Source: Acetobacteraceae bacterium
Lineage (GTDB): Bacteria > Pseudomonadota > Alphaproteobacteria > Acetobacterales > Acetobacteraceae
Length of the DNA stretch: 64,000 bases
Reading direction: 5' to 3'
Assembly: GCA_027451405.1 (NCBI GenBank)
Contig: DAIDJM010000009.1
Coordinates: 27,774-91,773 of the forward strand
In this document: positions 34,213 through 41,795 of the stretch, piece by piece
Layout: each line of letters begins with the position of its first letter
How positions within the stretch are numbered: position 1 is the stretch's first letter
Made by a program: the position numbers and the translations under genes
Notes under the pieces: generated by a model
What the model was told of the DNA's origin: nothing
The model's input: the letters and a program-made list of their open reading frames with translations, nothing else
Database searches by the model: none

Positions 34213-34950
34213 ATGTTTTCGCTCGCAGGCAAGACCGCCCTGGTCACGGGCGCATCGGGAGGAATCGGCGGCGCGATCGCGCGTGCGCTCCATGCCCAGG
34301 GCGCCGTGGTGTGCCTATCGGGGACCCGCCACTCTGCCCTCGAATCGCTCGCGGCCGAGCTCGGCGAGCGCGCCCATCCCTGCCCGGCCGATCTGCGCGA
34401 ACCGGATGCCGCGGAACGCCTCCTCGCGGCCGCGGAAATCGCCGGCGGACCGCTCGCGATCCTCGTCAACAATGCCGGCTTCACCCGTGACGGGCTCGCG
34501 CTCCGCATGAAGGACGAGGACTGGCAATCCGTGCTCGATCTGAACCTGTCGGCGCCGTTCCGCCTCGTCCGCGCCGCCCTCAAGGGCATGTTGCGGCGTC
34601 GCGCCGGCCGCATCGTCCAGATCTCGAGTGTGGTGGGCGCCACCGGCAATCCCGGCCAGGCCAATTATGTGGCGGCCAAGGCGGGCCTCGTCGGCATGAG
34701 CAAGGCACTCGCCCAGGAAGTGGCCAGCCGCGGCATCACGGTGAATGTCGTGGCCCCCGGCTTCATCGAGACGCCGATGACGGATGTGCTGCCCGAAGCG
34801 CAACGCACTCGGCTGCTCGAGGCGATCCCGCTCGGCCGCATGGGCAAGCCCGAGGATGTGGCGGCCGCGGTGGCCTATCTCGCCTCCGACGAAGCCGTCT
34901 GGATCACCGGCGCCACGCTGCACGTCAATGGCGGCATGGCGATGATCTAG
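34213..34950 (+). CDS. fabG: 3-oxoacyl-ACP reductase
   Basis: NADPH-dependent reduction of 3-oxoacyl-ACP in each fatty-acid elongation round. The 245-residue SDR shows VTGASGGIGGAIA at 11-23, NNAGFTRDGL, catalytic Ser138/Ser139 in ISSVVGATGNPGQ, and Tyr152/Lys156 in NYVAAKAG. APGFIETPMTDVL and LHVNGGMAMI at the end are FabG-like. It directly follows fabD with no gap. acpP and fabF lie 1.5 kb on, interrupted by an opposite-strand membrane-protein gene, so the usual fabD-fabG-acpP-fabF operon has been split here. Confidence 0.95.
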   Translation: MFSLAGKTALVTGASGGIGGAIARALHAQGAVVCLSGTRHSALESLAAELGERAHPCPADLREPDAAERLLAAAEIAGGPLAILVNNAGFTRDGLALRMKDEDWQSVLDLNLSAPFRLVRAALKGMLRRRAGRIVQISSVVGATGNPGQANYVAAKAGLVGMSKALAQEVASRGITVNVVAPGFIETPMTDVLPEAQRTRLLEAIPLGRMGKPEDVAAAVAYLASDEAVWITGATLHVNGGMAMI

Positions 34951-34970
34951 CGGGACGCATTCGAAGAAGC

Positions 34971-35000
34971 AGAGCCGGGCCGCCGGAGGCACGCCTCAAC
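34971..35000. repeat. GC-rich repeat fragment, copy 3
   Basis: Only the distal part of the GC-rich family is present: AGAGCCGGGCCGCCGGAGGC followed by ACGCCTCAAC, identical to the outer end of the units at 44613 and 63705. It sits 20 bp past fabG and reaches to within 6 bp of the convergent DUF2142 gene stop. Confidence 0.7.
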
Positions 35001-35005
35001 GCCGC

Positions 35006-36439
35006 TCATCCCCCGTATCGCGCGGCGATGGCGTGCAGCACCACCGGTGGCGTGATGACTCCCGCAGCGACAAGGCAGGGCACGGCCAGTCCGCGCAGCC
35101 GCGGCGCCAATTCCGGCATGGCCAGCAGAAGCACGAGCGCGGGCGGGAGAAAGTAACGGCCGAGCACGCCCGTGACGAAGGGCTGACCCGGCCAGGTCCA
35201 GGTCAGATACTGCAACACGAAAATCGACAGCACCGAAACGGCCACGCCCGCCGCGACAAGGCCGGCGGCGCGTGGCCGCGAGCGGCCGGCGGCCAGATAG
35301 GGCGGCACGAGCAGCAGCCCCGCGACCACGAGATAGGCTCGGGGCAGCGGTGTGTCGGTCCAGCCCAGGCGGCCAATGAATTGTTCGGCGTAGTTCGGGG
35401 TGAAGTTCCAGACGGTGGCGATCGCGATCCGCGGGATCGAGCCCGGGTCGGCCAGCAACCATGAAAGTTGCCGCTGCCAGTCCGCCTGACCCAACCGGAC
35501 CGACACATGATGCGCCACCAGCGCCGACCAGAGCAGGACCGGCAGCGCGCTGGCCCCGATCCAGAGCCAGCGCCGGCGCCACGGGAGCGCGCCCAGCGCG
35601 AGCAGGTGGCCGATATAAGGCGGCCGCGCCATGCCGCACGCTGCCAAAAGTCCCCCGGCCAGCCCGGCGAGCCGCCCATCCCGCTCGATCAGCGCCACCG
35701 CGAGCGCAGTCGCGCCGATCATCGGCCCGTCCTGGGCGGCCGACGCGCCGAGCGAGAGCGTCATGGGCAGCATCAGAATGGCCGCCAGCGCCGGCCGCGT
35801 GCGGCCGGCGAGCCCGAGAGCCAGGCCACCCAGCGCCGCGAATGTCAGCGCATTGAGCAGCCGCGCCAGCCGCAGAACCCCATCGACGCGCAAGCCCGCC
35901 GCCCGCCCGGCGCGATAGGCCAGCGCATCGGGGAGGTAGAAAAAGGGCGCATACTGCGCCGTGTTGGCGAACGGCACGAAGCTCGGCCGCGCGGACCAGT
36001 CGACCCGTTCGGAAGCGGCCCGCTCGGCATCGGTCGGCGCCCGCGACGGGTGCATCGAAACCGGCCGGAGCGGCAGATAGGCCGTGTAGATCGCCGGATC
36101 CGACAGGCCGCCGGCGGTGCCGAAGGCCCGGTGCGCCAGCCATTCGCCATGCGCGATCTCGACCGCCCTCAGCAGATGCGTAGGCTCGTCGGAATTCTGC
36201 CAGGGGGGAACCCGCAGAGCGAGAAACGCCAGAATCGGGAGGGACCAGGCCAGCCAGGCCAGAGGCCAGGCAAATCGGCGGACCCTGGCGAGAAAGGAGA
36301 GCAGATCGGCGTGTCCGAAAGGGCCAGGGCCGCGGCCGGGCCCCGCTTTGCTAGGGGATTGGAGACGTGCTAAGCGCCCGCAACTTCGTGCGGGGCGTGG
36401 GTACGCGCGGCCATGCGTCTGCCCGACGGAACAGTTCAC
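35006..36439 (-). CDS. DUF2142-type multi-pass membrane protein
   Basis: An integral membrane protein of about 450 residues with roughly 11-12 hydrophobic segments. A large early loop contains PPWQNSDEPTHLLRAVEIAH and NTAQYAPFFYLPDALAYRAG, the D-E-P-x-H pattern of DUF2142 proteins, which belong to the GT-C-like fold and are thought to handle lipid-linked sugars. The start is uncertain. The first membrane helix begins near 36300, and no ATG lies close upstream; GTG 36439 is the nearest standard start but falls in the likely acpP promoter. Longer frames cross acpP and are rejected. It interrupts the fab gene run on the opposite strand, which suggests a later insertion. Confidence 0.75.
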   Translation of the reverse strand: MNCSVGQTHGRAYPRPARSCGRLARLQSPSKAGPGRGPGPFGHADLLSFLARVRRFAWPLAWLAWSLPILAFLALRVPPWQNSDEPTHLLRAVEIAHGEWLAHRAFGTAGGLSDPAIYTAYLPLRPVSMHPSRAPTDAERAASERVDWSARPSFVPFANTAQYAPFFYLPDALAYRAGRAAGLRVDGVLRLARLLNALTFAALGGLALGLAGRTRPALAAILMLPMTLSLGASAAQDGPMIGATALAVALIERDGRLAGLAGGLLAACGMARPPYIGHLLALGALPWRRRWLWIGASALPVLLWSALVAHHVSVRLGQADWQRQLSWLLADPGSIPRIAIATVWNFTPNYAEQFIGRLGWTDTPLPRAYLVVAGLLLVPPYLAAGRSRPRAAGLVAAGVAVSVLSIFVLQYLTWTWPGQPFVTGVLGRYFLPPALVLLLAMPELAPRLRGLAVPCLVAAGVITPPVVLHAIAARYGG

Positions 36440-36472
36440 TAACCGCCAACGGCAGGCAAGGGTCAGACATCG

Positions 36473-36712
36473 ATGAGCGATATCGCCGACAAGGTGAAGA
36501 AAATCGTGGTGGAGCATCTCGGCGTCGAGGAGAGCAAAGTGACGCCGGAGGCCTCGTTCATCGACGATCTGGGGGCCGACAGCCTCGACACGGTCGAACT
36601 CGTCATGGCGTTCGAGGAAGCGTTCGGCGTCGAAATCCCCGAGGACGCGGCCGAAAAGATCAGCACCGTGAAGGACGCGATCGACTATATCGAGAAGCAG
36701 AAGGCGGCCTGA
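36473..36712 (+). CDS. acpP: Acyl carrier protein
   Basis: The 79-residue carrier of growing fatty acyl chains. It is acidic and helical, with the phosphopantetheine site Ser37 in [10 protein letters not shown] and the conserved ends [12 protein letters not shown] and [12 protein letters not shown]. Length and sequence are those of alphaproteobacterial AcpP. It starts 34 bp from the proposed start of the divergent DUF2142 gene, and fabF follows after 22 bp, making an acpP-fabF(-mltG) operon. Confidence 0.98.
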   Translation: MSDIADKVKKIVVEHLGVEESKVTPEASFIDDLGADSLDTVELVMAFEEAFGVEIPEDAAEKISTVKDAIDYIEKQKAA

Positions 36713-36734
36713 GGACAGCCCGCGAGCGCGTCCC

Positions 36735-38006
36735 ATGCGGAGTAGCGAGCGCCGCATCGTCGTCACCGGAATGGGGATCGCCAGCCCGCTGGGCCTTGGC
36801 GTCCCCCATGTCTGGAAGCGGCTGATCGAGGGTCAATCCGGGATCAGCGCGATCCAGTCCTTCGACGTCACCGACCTCGCGGCCAAGATCGCGGGTCAGG
36901 TTCCGGCCGGCACCCGTGCCGAAGGCGGTCTGTCGCTCAGCGAGTGGATCCCGCCCAAGGACCAGCGCAAGATGGATCGCTTCATCCATCTCGCCCTGGT
37001 CGCCGCCACCGAGGCGGTCGAGGATTCCGGCTGGATGCCGGAGGACGAGCCCTCCCGTGAGGCGACCGGCGTGATGATCGGCTCCGGCATCGGCGGGCTG
37101 CAGACGATCTACGAGGCGAGCGTGCAGGTGCACGAAGGGAAGGTGAAGCGGCTGTCGCCCTTCTTCATCCCCTCGGCCCTGATCAACCTCGCCTCGGGCC
37201 ATCTCTCGATCAAATACGGCTTCAAGGGCCCCAACCATTCGGCCGTGACCGCCTGCGCCACCGGCGTGCACGCGATCGGCGACGCGGCGCGGCTGATCAT
37301 GATCGGCGATGCCGACGTCATGGTTGCGGGCGGCGCCGAGGCGCCGGTCTGCCCGCTCGGCATCGGCGGATTCTGCGCCAGCCGCGCCCTCTCGACCGGC
37401 TTCAACGACACGCCCGAGCGCGCCTCCCGCCCCTGGGACCGCGACCGCGACGGTTTCGTCATGGGCGAAGGCGCCGGTGTCGTGGTGCTCGAGGAACTCG
37501 AGCACGCCCGCGCCCGCGGCGCGCATATCTACGGCGAAATCGTCGGCTACGGCCTCTCCGGCGACGCCAACCACATCACCGCCCCCGCCGAGGGCCACGA
37601 AGGCGCCTTCCGCGCCATGCGCGCCGCCTTCCGCAGCGGCGGTCTCGACCCCACCGACATCCACTATGTCAACGCGCACGGCACCTCGACCCCGCTCGGC
37701 GACGATCTCGAGCTCGAAGCGGTCGAGCGGCTGTTTGGCGACGCGGCCCGCCAGGTCGCCATGTCATCGACGAAATCCGCGACCGGCCACCTGCTCGGCG
37801 CCGCCGGCGCGGTCGAGGCGATCTTCTCGCTCAAGGCCATCGAGAGCGGGGTCGCCCCGCCGACCCTCAATCTCGACGCGCCTAGCCGGGAGAGCCCGAT
37901 CAACCGGGTGCCCAACACGGCGCAGGAACGGCGGATCGATTGCGTGCTGTCGAACAGTTTCGGGTTCGGCGGCACCAATGCGAGCGTAATCTTCCGCCGG
38001 GTCTGA
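36735..38006 (+). CDS. fabF: 3-oxoacyl-ACP synthase II
   Basis: Condensing enzyme of fatty-acid elongation, important for cis-vaccenate formation and membrane fluidity. The 423-residue thiolase-fold protein has the catalytic triad Cys174 (TACATGVHAIGDA), His315 (YVNAHGTSTPLGD) and His352 (SATGHLLGAAGA), and the NSFGFGGTNASVIF C-terminus. All match FabF. It follows acpP by 22 bp, and mltG starts 15 bp after its stop, the usual alphaproteobacterial acpP-fabF-mltG order. Confidence 0.97.
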   Translation: MRSSERRIVVTGMGIASPLGLGVPHVWKRLIEGQSGISAIQSFDVTDLAAKIAGQVPAGTRAEGGLSLSEWIPPKDQRKMDRFIHLALVAATEAVEDSGWMPEDEPSREATGVMIGSGIGGLQTIYEASVQVHEGKVKRLSPFFIPSALINLASGHLSIKYGFKGPNHSAVTACATGVHAIGDAARLIMIGDADVMVAGGAEAPVCPLGIGGFCASRALSTGFNDTPERASRPWDRDRDGFVMGEGAGVVVLEELEHARARGAHIYGEIVGYGLSGDANHITAPAEGHEGAFRAMRAAFRSGGLDPTDIHYVNAHGTSTPLGDDLELEAVERLFGDAARQVAMSSTKSATGHLLGAAGAVEAIFSLKAIESGVAPPTLNLDAPSRESPINRVPNTAQERRIDCVLSNSFGFGGTNASVIFRRV

Positions 38007-38021
38007 AGCGGCACCCCGCCC

Positions 38022-38972
38022 TTGCGACGGTGGCTGCTGATCGTCCTCGGGCTCCTGATCATCACCGGCGGGCTAGGATGGTTCGCCCGCCATCTCTATT
38101 TCGCCCCCGGCCCGTTGCCGGAAGATCGTACCGTCGTGGTGCCGCACGGCAGCGTGCAGGAGGTCGCGGTGGCCTTGTCCCGCGCCGGCGTGATCGGCGC
38201 GCGCACCTGGCCCTTCGCTGCCGCATCCTTCGCAACCGTCTGGGAAGGGCCGATCCACGCCGCCGAACTCACCTTTCCCGCGCACGCCAACCTCGCGACC
38301 GTACTCGACGTGCTGCGGTTTGGCCGCCCGGTGTTGCACAAATTTACCATCGCCGAGGGCCTGACCTCGGCCCAGGTCGCGCTGCTGCTGGCCCAAGCCG
38401 ACTGGCTGGCCGGCGACGTGCCGGTGCCGCCCGAAGGCAGCCTGCTGCCACAGACCTACGCCTTCGAGCGCGGCACCCCCCGCCGTGCCGTGATCGCCCG
38501 CGCGCAGACGGCGCTGCGCGCGGCGCTCGCCGCCGCCTGGCCGGGCCGCGCCCCCGGTCTCCCGCTGCGGACCAAGCGCGATGCCGTCATCCTGGCCAGC
38601 ATCGTCGAGCGCGAGACCGCGCTCCCTGCCGAACGCAAGCTGATCGCCGGCGTCTTCTACAACCGCCTGCGCCTCGGCATGCGCCTGCAATCCGATCCCA
38701 CCGAAGCCTATGCCGCGAGCGGCGGGGCCGGCCCGCTCGGCCGCGCGCTCGACCGCGCCGACCTCGCGCAAGCGGACCCCTACAATACGTATGTGGTGAG
38801 CGGCCTGCCCTCCGGCCCGATCTGCAATCCGGGCCTCGCCTCGATCGAGGCCGTTCTGCACCCCGAACAGACTGAGGCGCTCTATTTCGTGGCGGACGGC
38901 CATGGCGGCCACACCTTTGCCACAAGCCTCGCGGCGCACGACCGCAACATCGAACGCGGCCGGCGCCGTTAG
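38022..38972 (+). CDS. mltG: Endolytic peptidoglycan transglycosylase MltG (YceG-like)
   Basis: Inner-membrane lytic transglycosylase that cuts nascent glycan strands and is thought to end their elongation. The 316-residue protein has one N-terminal membrane anchor (WLLIVLGLLIITGG), a LysM-like stretch, and the catalytic region SIVERETALPAERKLIAGVF, whose Glu196/Glu198 block carries the catalytic Glu. YNRLRLGMRLQSDPTEAY and NTYVVSGLPSGPICNPGLAS are further signatures. The start is TTG 38022; there is no ATG or GTG in the correct place. Its TAG stop codon forms the left junction of palindromic element B. Confidence 0.93.
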   Translation: MRRWLLIVLGLLIITGGLGWFARHLYFAPGPLPEDRTVVVPHGSVQEVAVALSRAGVIGARTWPFAAASFATVWEGPIHAAELTFPAHANLATVLDVLRFGRPVLHKFTIAEGLTSAQVALLLAQADWLAGDVPVPPEGSLLPQTYAFERGTPRRAVIARAQTALRAALAAAWPGRAPGLPLRTKRDAVILASIVERETALPAERKLIAGVFYNRLRLGMRLQSDPTEAYAASGGAGPLGRALDRADLAQADPYNTYVVSGLPSGPICNPGLASIEAVLHPEQTEALYFVADGHGGHTFATSLAAHDRNIERGRRR

Positions 38973-39094
38973 AGCAACAGCCGATCTGCCTGAAGCGCCA
39001 GCGCTTCAGTCAGATCGGCGTAAGTTGCTCTATTTATTGATGACCTAGAGCAAATTCATCCGATCAGATGATTCCATCTTATCGGATTTTGCTC
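38970..39094. repeat. Composite palindromic element B (59 bp) + linker + A (47 bp), reverse orientation
   Basis: The mirror image of the unit at 30874. B is at 38972-39030, flanked by TA at 38970-38971 (inside the mltG TAG stop) and 39031-39032, opening GAGCAACAGCCGATCTGCC and closing CGTAAGTTGCTC. The linker TTTATTGATGACC leads to TA (39046-39047) and A at 39048-39094, ending ATCTTATCGGATTTTGCTC, with one base changed in the stem. The remaining ~100 bp up to tadA show no gene. Confidence 0.88.
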
Positions 39095-39195
39095 CAGGGC
39101 TTCTTGCGTCGAGGGCGACCCAGCAGGCCTCAACCCAACGCGCTCCGCCCCAGCGCATCACCCCCTACCCCGCCGAAGACCCCCGCCCATTGGCG

Positions 39196-39678
39196 TCACC
39201 GTTTCGGCGATGACCTTCGCTCGGCGAAGAAAGCCCGCAGCAAGGCCGCACATTCCGCCTCCCGCACGCCACCCACGATTTCCGGCTGATGGATGTGCGG
39301 CGACGTCGCGAACACACGCGCCCCATGTTCCACGCCACCGCCCTTCGGATCATAGGCGCCGAACACGATGCGGCGCACCCGGAACAGACCGGCCGCCGCC
39401 GCGCACATCGCGCAAGGCTCGAGCGTCACCACCAGATCGCATTCCGAAAGCCGCGCCGATTCGAGCCGCGCAGCCGCCGCCCGCATGGCGATCAGCTCCG
39501 CATGCGCCGCCGCGTCGCAGCCGGCCTCGACGTCATTTCCGGCCGCAGCCAGCACCGCTCCCCCCGGCCCGACCACGACCGCGCCCACCGGCACCTCGCC
39601 ACGCGCCGCCGCCGCCCGCGCCGCCGCCAACGCCGCCTCCATCGCGTCGGTTCCCACCCCAAGCCTTCCGTCCCGCAT
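39196..39678 (-). CDS. tadA: tRNA-specific adenosine deaminase
   Basis: Converts adenosine 34 to inosine in tRNA-Arg(ACG), allowing one tRNA to read several arginine codons; essential in most bacteria. The ~160 residues show the zinc-binding HAE (59-61) and PCAMC (88-92) motifs of the cytidine/deoxycytidylate deaminase fold, with RGEVPVGAVVV upstream and GAYDPKGGGVEHG downstream. The start is not certain: ATG 39678 is chosen, with ATG 39642 as an alternative; ATG 39729 would overlap the divergent amidotransferase. The end, RRSSPKR, is at the repeat-rich gap. Confidence 0.93.
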   Translation of the reverse strand: MRDGRLGVGTDAMEAALAAARAAAARGEVPVGAVVVGPGGAVLAAAGNDVEAGCDAAAHAELIAMRAAAARLESARLSECDLVVTLEPCAMCAAAAGLFRVRRIVFGAYDPKGGGVEHGARVFATSPHIHQPEIVGGVREAECAALLRAFFAERRSSPKR

Positions 39679-39700
39679 CGCGCGCGCGTAGCACAGTCCC

Positions 39701-40417
39701 ATGCCCACCCCACCCGTGATCGGCCTCACGCTCGATGCCGAACCCCCCGGCGCCTACTCCGCCTATCCGTGGTATGCGCTCCGCCAGAACTACGCAGCCG
39801 CCATCGCCGAAGCCGGCGGCCTGCCGCTCGCGCTCCCGCACCTGCCGGCGCTCGCCGAACCCCTGCTCGACCGCATCGACGCGCTGATCGTCACCGGCGG
39901 CGCCTTCGACATCGATCCGGCGCTCTATGGTGCTGCCGAAACCCACGCCACCGTCACGCTGAAATCCGGCCGCACCGAAGCGGAGGCGGCGCTGCTGCGC
40001 GGGGCGCTGGCCCGCGACATGCCCGTGCTCGGCATCTGCGGCGGCCAGCAACTGCTCGCGGTGATGCTGGGCGCCACGCTGATCCAGCACATCCCGGACG
40101 CGCACCCCGGAGCGCTGCCGCACGAGCAGCCCAACCCCCGCCACGAGCCCGGCCACGAGATCGCTCTCACCCCGGGCACTCGCCTGCACCGCATCGTGGG
40201 CAGCGCCACGATGCGGGTAAACTCCTCCCACCACCAGGCCGTGGCCGATCCCGGCCGCGCGTTGGTCAATGCCCGCGCCCCGGACGGCATCATCGAAGGC
40301 ATTGAGGATCCCGCCCGCCGCTTCTGCATCGGCGTGCAATGGCACCCGGAATTCGCGATCGATCCCGGCGACGGCCGTCTGTTCCGAGCGCTCGTCGCAG
40401 CGGCGTCCGGCGCGTGA
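39701..40417 (+). CDS. Class I glutamine amidotransferase, gamma-Glu-GABA hydrolase-like (PuuD family)
   Basis: A 238-residue peptidase C26-type hydrolase, related to PuuD, which releases GABA from gamma-glutamyl-GABA in putrescine breakdown. The nucleophile elbow is GICGGQQ with Cys113, the catalytic His is in QWHPEF, and N-terminal IGLTLDAEPPGAYSAYPWY and SSHHQAV fit the family. No other polyamine genes are nearby, so the substrate may differ. Its stop overlaps the GTG of the pseudouridine synthase (GTGA), and it is divergent from tadA by 22 bp. Confidence 0.85.
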   Translation: MPTPPVIGLTLDAEPPGAYSAYPWYALRQNYAAAIAEAGGLPLALPHLPALAEPLLDRIDALIVTGGAFDIDPALYGAAETHATVTLKSGRTEAEAALLRGALARDMPVLGICGGQQLLAVMLGATLIQHIPDAHPGALPHEQPNPRHEPGHEIALTPGTRLHRIVGSATMRVNSSHHQAVADPGRALVNARAPDGIIEGIEDPARRFCIGVQWHPEFAIDPGDGRLFRALVAAASGA

Positions 40418-41130
40418 CCGAGACCGGCGACCGCATCGCCAAATTCCTCGCCCGCGCGGGCGTCGCCAGCCGGCGCGACGCCGAGCGGCTGATCGCCGAG
40501 GGCCGCGTCGCCGTGAACCGCCGTCGCGTCGAGCACCCGGCCACCTTCGTCACCGCGACCGACCTGGTCACGGTCAACGGTGAGCCGGTCGAAGCCGCCG
40601 AACGCACACGCCTCTTCCGCTACCACAAGCCCCCCGGCCTCGTGACGACGCATCGCGACCCGCAAGGCCGCCCCACGGTGTTCGAGCATCTTCCCCCCGG
40701 CCTGCCGCGCCTCATCAGCGTCGGCCGCCTCGATCTCACCAGCGAAGGCCTGCTGCTCCTCACCAACGACGGCGCCCTCGCCCGCCGGCTCGAGCTTCCG
40801 GGCAATGGCTGGCTGCGGCGCTACCGCGTCCGCGTCCACGGCGTCGTCCAGGAGCCGGCGCTGGCCCGCCTCGCCTCCGGCCTCACCGTCGAGGGCGTCG
40901 CCTACGGCCCGATCGAAGCCACGCTCGACAGCCGTCGAGGCGACAATGCGTGGCTCACCATGTCGTTGCGCGAAGGCCGTAACCGCGAGATCCGCCGCGT
41001 CATGGCGCATCTCGGGCTCGGCGTGACACGGCTGATCCGGGTGGCCTACGGGCCGTTCCAGCTGGGCAACCTCGAGCGGGGCAGCGTGGTGGAGGTGCCG
41101 GCGAAGGTACTGCGGGAACAGCTGCGTTAG
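40414..41130 (+). CDS. Pseudouridine synthase, RsuA/RluB/RluE/RluF family
   Basis: Isomerises a specific uridine of rRNA to pseudouridine. The 238 residues carry an N-terminal S4 RNA-binding domain (RIAKFLARAGVASRRDAERL), the KPPGLVTTHRDP segment, the catalytic Asp in SVGRLDLTSEGLLLLTNDG, and EGRNREIRRVMAHLGLGVTR. Length and the S4 domain favour RluB (23S U2605) over RsuA, but the target cannot be fixed by eye. The start is GTG 40414, overlapping the preceding stop. The TAG stop is the start of a TAGAGCGCG repeat-like block, followed by a hairpin near 41155-41182. Confidence 0.9.
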   Translation: MTETGDRIAKFLARAGVASRRDAERLIAEGRVAVNRRRVEHPATFVTATDLVTVNGEPVEAAERTRLFRYHKPPGLVTTHRDPQGRPTVFEHLPPGLPRLISVGRLDLTSEGLLLLTNDGALARRLELPGNGWLRRYRVRVHGVVQEPALARLASGLTVEGVAYGPIEATLDSRRGDNAWLTMSLREGRNREIRRVMAHLGLGVTRLIRVAYGPFQLGNLERGSVVEVPAKVLREQLR

Positions 41131-41154
41131 AGCGCGTTGCGTTTCGATCTCCCG

Positions 41155-41182
41155 TACTTCCCCCGCCACTTGGCGCGGGAGT
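41155..41182. terminator. Imperfect hairpin after the pseudouridine synthase gene
   Basis: ACTTCCCCCGCCA and TGGCGCGGGAGT form an imperfect stem with a two-base loop in the 102-bp gap before rsmD. No T-run follows, so it may only pause or insulate transcription. Confidence 0.35.
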
Positions 41183-41232
41183 AGGGCTAACGCCTCCGCA
41201 GGCCGCCCAGGGGCCGGCAGCCAGATCAGACC

Positions 41233-41793
41233 ATGCCCGACACCCCCCGCATCATCGCCGGCCGCCTCCGGGGCCGCCACCTCGCCGTCCCGCCCGGCCC
41301 CCACACGCGCCCGACCGCCATCCGCCTGCGTCAGGCGATCTTCGACATTCTCGCCCACGCTCCCTGGGCCGGCGGCGCCCTGCTCGAAGGCGCCGCCGTG
41401 CTCGACGGCTTCGCCGGCTCGGGCGCCCTCGGCCTCGAAGCCCTCTCCCGCGGCGCCACAACCGTCACGTTCATCGAGCAGGACCGCGCCGCGCTCGCCG
41501 CTTTGCGCCGGAACATCGAATCCTGCGCCGCCCAGACCGAAACCAGGATCATCGCCGCGGACATGACGCGTCCGCCGCCCGGCCCACCCCAGGACGTGAT
41601 TTTCCTGGATCCACCCTATGGAAAGGATTTGCTGCCACCTTCGCTGAGGGGCTTGCGCCAAGCCGGCTGGCTCGCCCCCGGCACCCTCGTCGTTGCGGAA
41701 TTCGGACGACTTGATCCGGCACCCGATTCAGGCGCTATACTCGCGCAAAGGGTGCATGGGGCCGGACAAATGATCGCCTGGCGGGAGAACTAG
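41233..41793 (+). CDS. rsmD: 16S rRNA (guanine966-N2)-methyltransferase
   Basis: SAM-dependent methylation of G966 in 16S rRNA on the assembled 30S subunit. The 186-residue protein begins RIIAGRLRGRHLAVPPGP, then TRPTAIRLRQAIFDIL. It carries the SAM motif LDGFAGSGALGLEALSRGA and the N6/N2-type catalytic motif IFLDPPYGKDL. All match RsmD. The GT61 gene begins 2 bp after its stop, so the two are probably transcribed together despite unrelated roles. Confidence 0.94.
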   Translation: MPDTPRIIAGRLRGRHLAVPPGPHTRPTAIRLRQAIFDILAHAPWAGGALLEGAAVLDGFAGSGALGLEALSRGATTVTFIEQDRAALAALRRNIESCAAQTETRIIAADMTRPPPGPPQDVIFLDPPYGKDLLPPSLRGLRQAGWLAPGTLVVAEFGRLDPAPDSGAILAQRVHGAGQMIAWREN

Positions 41794-41795
41794 CG

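Noticed and set aside
36440..36766. Extension of the DUF2142 gene to the ATG at 36766
   Set aside because: It would cross the whole of acpP and its promoter on the other strand, and the added residues are the complement of AcpP.
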